From Psychrobacter sp. (GTDB lineage: Bacteria; Pseudomonadota; Gammaproteobacteria; Pseudomonadales; Moraxellaceae), in NCBI RefSeq assembly GCF_030454045.1, contig NZ_JAKDJE010000035.1:1-28331 (forward strand): a stretch of DNA of 28,331 bases, written 5' to 3'. This document shows, one piece after another, positions 1 to 8,948 of the stretch. Below the pieces are notes generated by a model. The model did not search any database and was not told the origin of the DNA. It saw nothing but the letters and a program-made list of their open reading frames with translations. Both the position numbers and the translations under genes were made by a program. Every line of letters starts with the position of its first letter. Position 1 is the first letter of the stretch.

Positions 1-65
1 TTTTTAACCTCGAATCGCCTAAAAAATAGTCGCTGTCAGTGCCATGGTCGAATGTCCAACACGCC

Positions 66-1202
66 CTAGTCTAAATGCCCGTCACTCGTTGGCTGAGGTT
101 CGTCAAGTACTGCCTGATAGAGTAGCGCAGGCTTGGCATCCAATAATCCATTGCCAAAACCACGTAACCACCATACCAGCTGTGAGGTTAGGTTGACGGT
201 TGCTTTTATCGTCAAGGTATCGTCATCATTTAACGTAACGGTTTGATCATCGCTCAACTTGCTTTCAGTCAGGCTTCGGCCTGCTTTTTGGGTAAATTTT
301 AGCTCAACTGCTGTGTTTTTACCACGCTCAGCCAACTCACCAAATAATGGATGACTAAAGCCCATACTGCCTTCATCCAAATACGTATCGAGCTGAAAGT
401 CCTCTGGTGTTTGTGCGGCGCTCTCTAAAATCTCAACACGATCAAATCGATGTAGCGCAAAGGTACGAATGGTGGCATCGGGGTCATCGGTACGAGTCGC
501 CAGCAGATAAATAATCACACCACGTTGGATAATGGCAATGGGGTTTAGAGTATATTCGCTTGCCTCTGATTTGTTACTGCGAGTGTAGCAGGCATTGATT
601 TGCAACTGATAGAACAGCGCATGATAAATGTTGTCTTTGCTGTCTAAGTCGATGTCTGGGGCAATGAGCGGCTGGGTCGCAGGCTCGATACGTACGCGGT
701 CTATCCATGAGTGTGTCACCTTACTGTTTTTGAGCTGTCGTCTTGCCAAGTCAAACCAGGGGAACAGCTCATCTAAAATGACAGGCGGCAATAGCTGAGT
801 GAGATTGGCCTCGACCATATTAAAAGCAACTGCTTGCGAGAGGTTCATATGCGGCAAGCTTTGCAGCGGTGCATCTTCTTTCCAGCGCCAGCCTTGCGGG
901 TTGGCGTTGTTCTTTTCGATAGGAAAGCGCTTGGCCAGCGCGTTCAGATCACGTTGTACGGTACGCAAGCTAATATCAAAACCAGCCATCATCAGCTGTT
1001 CATAAATGTGGGTGGTACCGACCCAGCGATTGCGTTGTAACTGTGACAATACTTGCCATTGACGAGCAGTGGTCGCCGCTCCATGACGATTGTCACTGGT
1101 CTCTTTTAGCGCATCTCGCTCTGTCGCTTCTGGTGCAGTCACTGGCACATCGGCGTCTGACTGAGCTTGGATGTTGTCGGCATTAGTGGGATGTATAGTC
1201 AT
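66..1202 (-). CDS. WYL-domain HTH transcriptional regulator
   Basis: 378-residue cytoplasmic DNA-binding regulator. An N-terminal polar stretch (1-45) precedes a helix-turn-helix of the DeoR-like type at about 47-90 (RQWQVLSQLQ... SLRTVQRDLNAL). A WYL domain follows at about 190-260, where the usual WYL signature has drifted to GVIIYLLA (228-235), followed by TFALHRFDRVEIL. A WCX-like C-terminal domain with WWLRGFG lies at about 344-350. Proteins of this build usually sense a small ligand or nucleic acid through the WYL domain; the target genes here are unknown. An AAGGG motif about 10 nt before the ATG supports the start. It lies downstream of the Lon-type protease gene on the same strand with a 142-bp gap, so co-transcription is possible but not shown. 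Family assignment is firm; regulon is not known. Confidence 0.85.
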   Translation of the reverse strand: MTIHPTNADNIQAQSDADVPVTAPEATERDALKETSDNRHGAATTARQWQVLSQLQRNRWVGTTHIYEQLMMAGFDISLRTVQRDLNALAKRFPIEKNNANPQGWRWKEDAPLQSLPHMNLSQAVAFNMVEANLTQLLPPVILDELFPWFDLARRQLKNSKVTHSWIDRVRIEPATQPLIAPDIDLDSKDNIYHALFYQLQINACYTRSNKSEASEYTLNPIAIIQRGVIIYLLATRTDDPDATIRTFALHRFDRVEILESAAQTPEDFQLDTYLDEGSMGFSHPLFGELAERGKNTAVELKFTQKAGRSLTESKLSDDQTVTLNDDDTLTIKATVNLTSQLVWWLRGFGNGLLDAKPALLYQAVLDEPQPTSDGHLD

Positions 1203-1344
1203 GAAGAGATACCCTTTATGAAGTCATAAATCATGGTTCTACAGGTTTTGTTGAGCGGTTTATCATCGCAGAAAACCATCGTAGCGTCTAGGGACGTTGG
1301 TATACGTTTACGCCCCATCAATGGTTGTCGCCAAATAAAATAGC

Positions 1345-4155
1345 CTAAAGCTGTGCGGCCTTATCAGTCTCTTGATCACCGCTTTCAGTATCGCTGCGTT
1401 CGTCTTGGCTTTTATCTTTTTTCCTATTGGATTCTTTTTTTTGGCGCTTGGCTTTACGCTTTTTCTTGTCTTTGTTTTTTGACTCTTTGTCTTCAATCTC
1501 ATCCTCACCATCTTGGTTTTCATCCCACAGCATCAGACGATCCAAGACTTTGCCAAACAACGTATTTTTACGATAACGACCTTTTTTATTCATGGTATCG
1601 ATGGGTAGACCTGTCATCAATGTGAGCGCCTCACTCAAGGTATAGACACCATAAATATGAAAATGACCATCTTTGACAGCGGCAATGATATCGTCACGCA
1701 GCATGAGTTGTTTGACATTGGCCATTGGAATAACCACGCCTTGTTTTCCTGTCAGTGTTTGCTCACGGCAAGCATCAAAAAATCCAGCGATTTTGGCATT
1801 GATACCGCCAACCGCTTGTACTTCACCCAACTGGTTCATTGAGCCAGTGATCGCAAAAGACTGATCGATGGGCACATTTGCTAAGGCTGAGAGTAGGGCG
1901 CAACCTTCACTGACAGTGGCGCTATCACCATCGATATGAGCGTAGCTTTGCTCAAACGCAAGCGAAGCACTAAAGTTTAGGGCATGGTGTTGGCTAAATA
2001 ATGCGCGCAGATAGCTGGTCATGATTAGCATCCCTTTAGCGTGCAAACTGCCTCCCAAATCCACATCACGCTCAATATCGAGGATCTCACCCGCGCCAAT
2101 ATTAGGCTGAATAACGGCAGTAAGACGCGCAGGCATACCAAATTCACTATCAGCATAACTGACGACAGTCAAAGCATTGACCTGTCCTACGGCACTGCCT
2201 TGTGTCTCAATGAGCTGTTGACCATTTTTGAGCTCGTCCCAATACAAATCACGTAAATATCCTGAGCGCTCATCCATATCGTTAATTGCTTGAATGACAT
2301 GATCGGCGGTGACCATGTTTTGCCCACTCAAACGCGCATGACGGTTGGATTCATGCAGTAGCTTGATGAGTAAGTCACTATGTAGGCTTAAGCGGTTCTG
2401 TTCTTCTGCTTGTAAGCTTAAATGCTCAAGCAATGTGGCCTGAGCGCTACTATCGAACGGATAGAGATCAGCATAATCGATGATGTCGGCCATTTTTGCA
2501 ACCAATGCCAACTCGTGCGCACTGGTACGTGTCACATCGTCATGAAAGTCTGCACGAACTTTGAACACCGCATCAAACTCAGGCTCAAGCTCTAGTAGCT
2601 CATAATACAAGTCCGCTTCGCCTAGTAAGATAACTTTGACATCAAGATCAATGGGCGCAGGTGACAAAGACAAGCTACCCGTTAGGGTTAGCATCTGCTC
2701 AAGACTTGAGAGCTTGATTTTGCGTGACTGTAAAGCACGTTTTAAGCCTTGCCATGCATAAGGGTGCTCAAGTAAATGGCTGGCTTCTAACAATAGATAA
2801 CCACCGTTGGCACGATGTAGGGCACCTGCGCGAATCATACTGACATCAGTCGTTACGGTTCCTAATTGAGTGATTTGCTCAACATGACCCAATAAGTTTA
2901 GATGGGTTGGCAAGTCCTCAAAGACAACGGGTGCGCCACTGTCGGGCGCGTGGCTGACAATCACATTGACGGCATAACGACTTGGTGTTGCAGCCAGTAC
3001 GGCCGTCACAAACTCATCGTCATCGCCATTGACGATATTTTCTACATGAGTAACCATATCGGCAAACACAGTTTTTAGATAATCAACAACCAGTGGATAC
3101 GCGGTAAACTGCTCATAAATGGGCGCAAACAAAGGCTGTAGCGCCCGCCGTGCAATGCTGCGGTGCAGAGATTCAATCGCATCGTTGGCTTCGTCTTCTA
3201 GTTGCTCTAACGCAATGGTTAGCTGACTGAGACGCTTTTGCATGTGGTTTTTTTGGACAAAGTTATTTAGCTCCGCCTCGTATTCGCTATTGCCATATAC
3301 AGAATCTGAGCGGCTATTTTGACCATTATCATGGTGACTCTCATTTGGATCTATAAGATCAGAGTTTTTATCATCATTGATTTTTGCTGGATTCTCATCA
3401 TGGGATGACGCTGCCGTCGTTTTGTGCTCTGCGCCATGTTCTGTAGGTAGCTGACTGGGATGGACAAAAACTGCCTTGTTATCAAATGAGCGAAACGTCA
3501 AGGCGAGGTCATATTGTTTGCCTTCAGCATTCAGCGCATCATAGGCATGACTCTCTTTTTGATGTGTATTGTTTTTTATCGCTTCGATTTTACTTTGGTA
3601 TTGGTCGCTACGAAAGCGTTGGCTCAGTCGCTTTTTGGCTTGTTGCCATAAGTGAGCGACTTGCTGTTGCAGAGCAGCCCCTTGACCGGCAGGCAGGCGC
3701 AGAGCCTTTGGCGTGCGGGGATCTGTAAAGTTGTGTACATAAACCCAATCATCTGGCGTTGGAGCATCAGCGGCAATACGAGTCAGCAGGCGGCTAATAA
3801 TAGTACGCTTGCCCAAACCGTTTTCACCTGCGGCAAACACATGATAGCCACTTGCCTTGATATCTAGCGCAGTATGTAACGCTTTGAGCGCACGCTTTTG
3901 ACCAAAACCCACATCTAAGTCAGGCGCAGTACGTGTGTCGGCAGGTAGCTCATCAGGATCGCTATAACGCTTGAGCTGCTCAGCTGAAATGCGACAATTT
4001 TTTTGAACCTCAGTAAAGATAGGATTTGGGGCGCTAGAGGCAGTTTGTTTATCGTCTTTTGAGTCAGCGGTCGGTGATATCATATTACTCAGATCTTTTG
4101 ATATTTGAGACATAATGGGGTAGGGTCGTTCGGTCATAGGCGTTTGAGAGATCAT
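1345..4155 (-). CDS. Lon-type AAA+ ATP-dependent protease (LonB-like)
   Basis: 936-residue ATP-dependent serine protease of the Lon family with a LonB-like layout, not the housekeeping Lon, because it lacks the Lon N-terminal substrate domain. Walker A is GENGLGK at 110-116. The C-terminal protease domain shows the catalytic serine context DGDSATVSEG and the downstream catalytic lysine in GGINAKIAGFF, the Ser-Lys dyad expected of Lon. A polar insert at about 227-285 rich in D, N, S and H sits inside the AAA region, and the last 65 or so residues form a highly charged Lys/Glu/Asp tail. The start is uncertain: the first ATG has only a weak ribosome site, and in-frame ATGs occur at codons 7 and 15. 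It likely degrades damaged or regulatory proteins in the cytoplasm; substrates are unknown. Confidence 0.88.
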   Translation of the reverse strand: MISQTPMTERPYPIMSQISKDLSNMISPTADSKDDKQTASSAPNPIFTEVQKNCRISAEQLKRYSDPDELPADTRTAPDLDVGFGQKRALKALHTALDIKASGYHVFAAGENGLGKRTIISRLLTRIAADAPTPDDWVYVHNFTDPRTPKALRLPAGQGAALQQQVAHLWQQAKKRLSQRFRSDQYQSKIEAIKNNTHQKESHAYDALNAEGKQYDLALTFRSFDNKAVFVHPSQLPTEHGAEHKTTAASSHDENPAKINDDKNSDLIDPNESHHDNGQNSRSDSVYGNSEYEAELNNFVQKNHMQKRLSQLTIALEQLEDEANDAIESLHRSIARRALQPLFAPIYEQFTAYPLVVDYLKTVFADMVTHVENIVNGDDDEFVTAVLAATPSRYAVNVIVSHAPDSGAPVVFEDLPTHLNLLGHVEQITQLGTVTTDVSMIRAGALHRANGGYLLLEASHLLEHPYAWQGLKRALQSRKIKLSSLEQMLTLTGSLSLSPAPIDLDVKVILLGEADLYYELLELEPEFDAVFKVRADFHDDVTRTSAHELALVAKMADIIDYADLYPFDSSAQATLLEHLSLQAEEQNRLSLHSDLLIKLLHESNRHARLSGQNMVTADHVIQAINDMDERSGYLRDLYWDELKNGQQLIETQGSAVGQVNALTVVSYADSEFGMPARLTAVIQPNIGAGEILDIERDVDLGGSLHAKGMLIMTSYLRALFSQHHALNFSASLAFEQSYAHIDGDSATVSEGCALLSALANVPIDQSFAITGSMNQLGEVQAVGGINAKIAGFFDACREQTLTGKQGVVIPMANVKQLMLRDDIIAAVKDGHFHIYGVYTLSEALTLMTGLPIDTMNKKGRYRKNTLFGKVLDRLMLWDENQDGEDEIEDKESKNKDKKKRKAKRQKKESNRKKDKSQDERSDTESGDQETDKAAQL

Positions 4156-4192
4156 CTTAGCAATAGTAACAGAGTTAAAGAAGCAGTACGGT

Positions 4193-4198
4193 ATTATA
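4193..4198 (-). promoter_or_regulatory. Possible -10 element for the Lon-type protease gene
   Basis: On the minus strand this hexamer reads TATAAT, 38 bases before the first ATG of the Lon-type gene. No good -35 hexamer is visible at 16-18 bp upstream, so this is a weak prediction. Confidence 0.3.
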
Positions 4199-4233
4199 AA
4201 AAAGCGCTTCTTGGATTTTTATAATCAAGCAGA

Positions 4234-4249
4234 ATATCTTACAAGATAT
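4234..4249. repeat. Short inverted repeat, possible operator
   Basis: Perfect 7-bp arms ATATCTT and AAGATAT separated by AC, about 80 bp upstream of the Lon-type gene start. Size and symmetry would suit a dimeric repressor, but short AT-rich repeats arise by chance. Confidence 0.3.
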
Positions 4250-4487
4250 GGCCACAATTTAGCGAAATCATTGAGCATACTTTTGTATCATGGTGAGATA
4301 ACTATATAGCAATAGGCGACTGGAGCATAAATTAAGCGGAAGTTTTGCGCTATTAAAGTAGAATAACGCCTCACAAACCGTGCAGATAGTATAAGATGTC
4401 CCACATTGGCGCAATCTGCAACTATTCAATGAGCAGACTGCATGATAAAATAGTCGGTTCACATGTCAAATCTGGATAACTCGTTGT

Positions 4488-5204
4488 ATGTCAGCTTCTG
4501 CTAAAACCTCTTCGTCGTCTGCTAGCACGGGCCATACCCGTATTGATCCGACTGGCTTTGTAAAGCTTGGCTCACAATTACCAACGCTGGCTAATATCTT
4601 AGCACAAGCGGTAAAGGAGCTAGGTTTATCCCTAAGTGATGAGCAGCAGCGCACGCTATTGTTGTACTTAGACCAGCTTTTGTTGTGGAATAAGGCGTAT
4701 AATCTGACCGCCATCACCGATCCAGAAGAGGCGCTGATCAAACATGTGATTGATTGCTTATCTATTATAGCGCACTTGCCAACAGGCTCACTGCTTGATA
4801 TTGGTACAGGAGCAGGGTTGCCTGCGGTGATTATTGCGATTTGTCAGCCTGAGCGTCAGTGTACCGCCCTTGATAGCAATCAGAAAAAGATTCGATTTAT
4901 TAAGCAAATCAGTAGCGAGCTTGGCTTACGTAATATGCAGCCCATTGCTTCACGTATTGAAGCGCACAACGCCAGCTACGATGTGGTGACGTCTAGAGCG
5001 TTTGCCAGTTTGATTGACTTTGTAGAGGTGGCACAGCCAAGATTGGCAGAGGGTGGTTATTTGTGTGCTATGAAGGGTAAAGTGCCAAGCGATGAGGAGC
5101 TACAAGCGCTCGATAGCGATTGGCATATCAAGACAATTAAGCTAACCGTCCCGCGCTTGCATGACAGTCGTCATTTGATTGAAATGTCTGATAACAACAT
5201 CTGA
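4488..5204 (+). CDS. rsmG: 16S rRNA (guanine527-N7)-methyltransferase
   Basis: 238-residue RsmG (GidB), which transfers a methyl group from S-adenosylmethionine to N7 of G527 in 16S rRNA. The SAM-binding motif LLDIGTGAGLP lies at 102-112, followed by TALDSNQKKIRFIKQ and the family motif SRAFASL. The N-terminal 30 residues are a Ser/Thr-rich extension absent from the 207-residue E. coli protein, and no strong ribosome site marks the first ATG, so the true start could be internal. Its place directly before parA and parB is the classic order near bacterial replication origins, although gidA/mnmG and dnaA are not in this window. Confidence 0.95.
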   Translation: MSASAKTSSSSASTGHTRIDPTGFVKLGSQLPTLANILAQAVKELGLSLSDEQQRTLLLYLDQLLLWNKAYNLTAITDPEEALIKHVIDCLSIIAHLPTGSLLDIGTGAGLPAVIIAICQPERQCTALDSNQKKIRFIKQISSELGLRNMQPIASRIEAHNASYDVVTSRAFASLIDFVEVAQPRLAEGGYLCAMKGKVPSDEELQALDSDWHIKTIKLTVPRLHDSRHLIEMSDNNI

Positions 5205-5475
5205 ATAGCAAGTACTTCCCAGTCATGAAACAAAAACTCTTTTTTGTGAAACACAGTTTACGTTTGTACCTAAATGGCATAGTATTTAAAAGCATTTGCA
5301 GTGTATAGATAACAATTGATCAAACTATTATAGAATATACGCTTTAGACATGACGCCTCATGGTGACACATTGAGCCAGTAGCGCAGTACAGGATAAATA
5401 GGCAAAAGCCGCCTCATATAAACCATCAGTAAAAAGAAAAATCAGTAATAGACCTTAATAAAATTGAGTGAGTGT

Positions 5476-6255
5476 ATGGAAATCATAGCAATTGCGAATC
5501 AAAAAGGCGGCGTGGGCAAAACCACGACGGCGGTAAACCTGACCGCCAGTTTAGCTGCTAAGCGCAAGCACGTACTACTGATTGACTTAGACCCACAGGG
5601 CAATGCAACCAGCGGTACGGGTGTCGACAAAAACGAGCTGTCGCTTACCATAGCAGATGTATTATTGGACGGGGTATCGTTATCTGAGGCCATTGTGACC
5701 AGTCCTGCAGGGTTTGATGTGATCGGTGCCAATCGTGATTTGGCTGGTATGGACATCACGTTGATGAGTAAAACGGACAGTCACGAGCTGTTCAAAACGG
5801 CGATGAAAAATCTGGTTGATGCGCAGACATCCTCGCAACAGCCGCCATACGATTACGTGATTATAGACTGTGCACCCAGTTTGAATCTGCTGACGATTAA
5901 TGCCTTGGTTGCAACTGATAGTGTGATTATCCCAATGCAGTGTGAATATTATGCATTAGAGGGATTAGCAGATTTATCGCAAACCATTGAGCGACTTACC
6001 GAGCTAAATCCTAAGCTGTATATTCGCGGTGTTGTCAGAACATTGTTTGATGCGCGTAATACACTTGCTCGTGATGTATCTGCTGAATTAGAAGCGCACT
6101 TTGGCGATATCATGTACAACACACATATACCAAGAAATATTCGCTTGGCAGAAGCACCCGCACATGGTCTACCAGTGATTGCTTATGAGAGATGGTCAAA
6201 AGGCGCGCGCGCCTATCAAAAATTGGCCGCTGAAGTGATGAAACAAAGCGGCTAG
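5476..6255 (+). CDS. parA: ParA/Soj chromosome-partitioning ATPase
   Basis: 259-residue ParA-family ATPase that binds DNA non-specifically in its ATP form and drives segregation of ParB-parS complexes. The deviant Walker A motif KGGVGKTT is at 10-17, with LIDLDPQGNATSG following as the A' region and a Walker B-like YVIIDCAPS. I chose the ATG at 5476: a GAGTGAG stretch lies just before it, and MEIIAIANQKGG is the usual N-terminus of chromosomal ParA. A TTG codon 12 bp upstream in frame is an alternative. parB follows after 104 bp, so both are probably co-transcribed. Length fits chromosomal (type Ib-like, no N-terminal HTH) ParA. Confidence 0.95.
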   Translation: MEIIAIANQKGGVGKTTTAVNLTASLAAKRKHVLLIDLDPQGNATSGTGVDKNELSLTIADVLLDGVSLSEAIVTSPAGFDVIGANRDLAGMDITLMSKTDSHELFKTAMKNLVDAQTSSQQPPYDYVIIDCAPSLNLLTINALVATDSVIIPMQCEYYALEGLADLSQTIERLTELNPKLYIRGVVRTLFDARNTLARDVSAELEAHFGDIMYNTHIPRNIRLAEAPAHGLPVIAYERWSKGARAYQKLAAEVMKQSG

Positions 6256-6359
6256 TTTTTTTATAAGCGCTTTTGAACAACAGGGCACTTAACATGGTAT
6301 TTAGTAAGCCGCAGCAACAATCAATTGGCTTTTATTTTAGCGTTAGAGGATAGGTAATC

Positions 6360-7502
6360 ATGGCGAAGAAAAGAGGATTGGCTGCCAATCGAGGCTTAGA
6401 CGCCTTATTAGGGTCAATCAAGAAAGAAAAGCAAATAACCGCCTCTGCCTTGCAAGACGATATGGCTGCACGTGATATGGCTGTGCCTGCTGAAACGCTA
6501 GAGAGCAATGCGCTTGTCGATGCTACAAGTGCCAATGCTACTGCGTCCAAAACCGCTAAAAAACCCATGGAAAAAACCACTGATAGCGATACTGTTAGTG
6601 ATAATAAAACTCGTACATCGCGTACTGTGAGCAAGTCCACTGCTGGTAGAGCTCGTGGTCACCATGCTGAAGTAGGCACGCAAGAAGATCAAATCAGCCT
6701 TGTACAAATCGATGTGACACGTCTACAAGCAGGCAAATACCAACCGCGCCGTGATATGAGTGAAACAGCGCTTGCAGAACTGGCCTCGTCAATTGAACAG
6801 CATGGCGTGATGCAGCCAATTGTTATTCGTCCATTGCTCGCCAATGAAGATAAGAGTGAGGCATTTGTCACTCATGAGATTATCGCTGGTGAGCGCCGCT
6901 GGCGTGCGGCTAAGATGGCAGGAAAGGCAGTTATTCCAGCGATTGAACGCGCGTTATCTGATGAGCTTGCTATTGCATTGGCATTAATTGAAAATATCCA
7001 GCGTGAAGATCTATCGGTGATCGAGCAGGCTGCCGCATTACAGCGCTTTCATACTGAGTTTGGTATGAGTCATGCCATGATAGCTGAGGTCGTTGGCAAG
7101 GCGCGGACGACGGTATCGAATTTGCTACGACTCAATCAGTTGCATGATACCGTCAAAGACCATTTAGCAAACAATGCGCTAGATATGGGTCACGCCCGCA
7201 CGCTTTTAGCATTATCCTCTGATCAGCAGCCTATCATCGCGCAAAAAATTATCGATGGCGGCATGACAGTGCGCGAAGCTGAGAAACTGGTCAAATCGAT
7301 CTTACAGCCTGCTCCTAAAGCCAGCCGTGTCGAACAGACACAGTCTCGTGATGCGGAGCGCCTCACACAACGACTGACAGACATGCTCGGTGCTGAGGTG
7401 AAACTTAAGCACAAGAAAGACGGGCAGGGTAGTGTCGAGATTTTTTTCCATAGCCAAGATCAGCTGGCTGCTCTTATTAAGCACATAGAAGCCCAAGCCT
7501 AA
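6360..7502 (+). CDS. parB: ParB/Spo0J chromosome-partitioning protein
   Basis: 380-residue ParB, the parS-binding CTPase clamp that loads onto DNA around the origin and works with ParA. The conserved N-terminal ParA-contacting peptide (MAKKRGLAANRGLDALLGS) is present, followed by a long polar linker (about 20-112) rich in A, T, S and K. The ParB/Srx core begins at about 117 with the Q-P-R-R segment; the CTP-binding box GERRWRAA is at 177-184 and the ENIQREDLSVIE motif at 211-222. The HTH is at about 235-262 and the C-terminal dimer domain ends the protein. It is longer than the roughly 290-residue norm because of the linker. Start is well placed, with AGAGGA upstream. Confidence 0.95.
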   Translation: MAKKRGLAANRGLDALLGSIKKEKQITASALQDDMAARDMAVPAETLESNALVDATSANATASKTAKKPMEKTTDSDTVSDNKTRTSRTVSKSTAGRARGHHAEVGTQEDQISLVQIDVTRLQAGKYQPRRDMSETALAELASSIEQHGVMQPIVIRPLLANEDKSEAFVTHEIIAGERRWRAAKMAGKAVIPAIERALSDELAIALALIENIQREDLSVIEQAAALQRFHTEFGMSHAMIAEVVGKARTTVSNLLRLNQLHDTVKDHLANNALDMGHARTLLALSSDQQPIIAQKIIDGGMTVREAEKLVKSILQPAPKASRVEQTQSRDAERLTQRLTDMLGAEVKLKHKKDGQGSVEIFFHSQDQLAALIKHIEAQA

Positions 7503-7655
7503 ATCCCTTTTTAATGAGCTGATGTATCATAAGCAGCTTTGTTCTAATAAGCAATTTTGCGAGTCGGCATTGCCTATTTATGAGCTTGTTGGCATTACCA
7601 GTTTGGCTGCTAAGTTATTTGTGTGACAACTATTTTTGCAAAAAAGAGAATAAGT

Positions 7656-8369
7656 ATGTGGGAGTTGGTAAAAGCAGGCGGCTGGCTAATGACGCCTATC
7701 GTCGTCTGTTCTATATTGGCGTTGGTCATCATCATTGAGCGTAGCCACACGCTACAATTCAGCAAAATCGTGCCCAGTAGACTACGTGAACAGCTCATCA
7801 CACGCTTGCGTGAAAATGGTGATATCGGTCGCACACAATTGATGAATGTCAAAGAAAAGACAGCGCTCGGTGATATTTTGGCGACAGGCTTACTGTATCG
7901 TCAGTATGGCTTAGAGTCTATGACCATGCATATGCAGAATCGTGCTAGCGTACAAGTCCACCAGCTAGAAAAAAACATTAATATGTTAGGGACGATTGGT
8001 GCTATCGCTCCACTGCTTGGATTATTAGGTACAGTATTGGGTATTATCTCATCGTTCTTAGCGATTACTGATGGCGCGATGCAAGACCCAACGATGCTCG
8101 CAGCGGGTGTGTCTCAGGCGCTTATTACCACGGCTGCTGGTATGATTGTGGCGATTCCAGCGCTTGTCGCCTATCGATACTTTCAGCGTCGTATCATCGA
8201 TATCAATGCACAATTCGAGACTCAAGCAGGACTGATGATTCAAGAGCTGTATGATTATCAATTGCTCGAAAATACTCATACTCTGCCCGCTACTCGCATG
8301 ACAGCTGCTGATGAGCGTGCCGCTGACAGATTGGATGCAGATAAACACAGCGTACCAGCGGTACAATAA
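7656..8369 (+). CDS. exbB: ExbB/TolQ/MotA-family proton channel protein
   Basis: 237-residue inner-membrane protein of the ExbB/TolQ family, the multimeric part of a proton-driven motor. Hydrophobic segments are visible at about 12-30, 108-135 (GTIGAIAPLLGLLGTVLGI, the family signature) and 153-175, with a cytoplasmic loop between the first two. I chose the ATG at 7656 (AAGAGAATAAGT before it); a GTG 33 bp upstream is in frame. It is followed 53 bp later by an ExbD-like gene. No tonB or tolA is nearby. In other gammaproteobacteria an exbB-exbD pair sits in front of msbA/lpxK/kdsB, as here. TolQ is an alternative name. Confidence 0.88.
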   Translation: MWELVKAGGWLMTPIVVCSILALVIIIERSHTLQFSKIVPSRLREQLITRLRENGDIGRTQLMNVKEKTALGDILATGLLYRQYGLESMTMHMQNRASVQVHQLEKNINMLGTIGAIAPLLGLLGTVLGIISSFLAITDGAMQDPTMLAAGVSQALITTAAGMIVAIPALVAYRYFQRRIIDINAQFETQAGLMIQELYDYQLLENTHTLPATRMTAADERAADRLDADKHSVPAVQ

Positions 8370-8422
8370 TCTATCGCCAAAATATCATGCCCATGAACAG
8401 CAGATAAATGAAAGAGAGTGAT

Positions 8423-8854
8423 ATGCGTTTTAGAAAACCGACTGTGGAGCCGCTTGAAATTAATCTGACACCCATGATTGATTGCTTATTATTTTTAATC
8501 GTCTTTTTGCTACTGGCTACTTCTTTTAATCATTTTAGTCGTTTAAATATTATCCTTCCTGAAGCTGAGGGTGTGGCACAAACAGAGCAACAAAACAGTA
8601 TCGAAGTGGCTGTACAAGAAGATGGCAGTTACTTGGTTAATGGTATTACGCTTGCCAGTAGCAATGAGGCTGAATTGATTAGTATGTTGCAGCAAGAAGC
8701 GGGCAGTAACCGAGATATGTTATTTGTCATCGCCGCAGATGCCAATGCTACCCATCAATCGGTCGTACGCGTGATGGATGTTGCTGGAAAGCTTGGGTTT
8801 TTAAACCTAAACATCAGTACGGTTGTGCCACTTGGACAACCCTTACCACCATAA
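8423..8854 (+). CDS. exbD: ExbD/TolR-family biopolymer transport protein
   Basis: 143-residue single-pass inner-membrane partner of the preceding ExbB-like protein. A short cytoplasmic N-terminus (MRFRKPTVEPLEINLTPMID) leads into a transmembrane helix at about 18-35 that carries the conserved aspartate (Asp20) used for proton translocation. The remaining 105 or so residues are a periplasmic domain with the LPEA segment after the helix. I chose the ATG at 8423, since AAAGAGAG precedes it and the protein then starts like other ExbD proteins; an ATG 15 bp upstream is in frame. ExbD versus TolR cannot be settled from sequence alone; the LPS-gene neighbourhood favours the ExbD label. Confidence 0.88.
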   Translation: MRFRKPTVEPLEINLTPMIDCLLFLIVFLLLATSFNHFSRLNIILPEAEGVAQTEQQNSIEVAVQEDGSYLVNGITLASSNEAELISMLQQEAGSNRDMLFVIAADANATHQSVVRVMDVAGKLGFLNLNISTVVPLGQPLPP

Positions 8855-8948
8855 TATTTGCCGCTTGATCACTACCATACAATCACTATTATAAAACTGT
8901 GTGACAAGCACAGCCCATTCATGTCATGACATCTACATTGAGGCTTTT

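Larger units (their letters stand above)
4156..4487. other. Divergent intergenic region between Lon-type protease and rsmG
   Basis: 332 bp between two divergently transcribed genes, so it must carry promoters in both directions. It contains a TATAAT on the minus strand and a short inverted repeat (4234-4249). I see no convincing gene or RNA in it; short open frames here have no recognisable protein features. Confidence 0.6.

Noticed and set aside
6759..6766. GTGAAACA-type octamer inside parB
   Set aside because: Only a half-site with a non-matching partner inside coding sequence; chance occurrence is likely.
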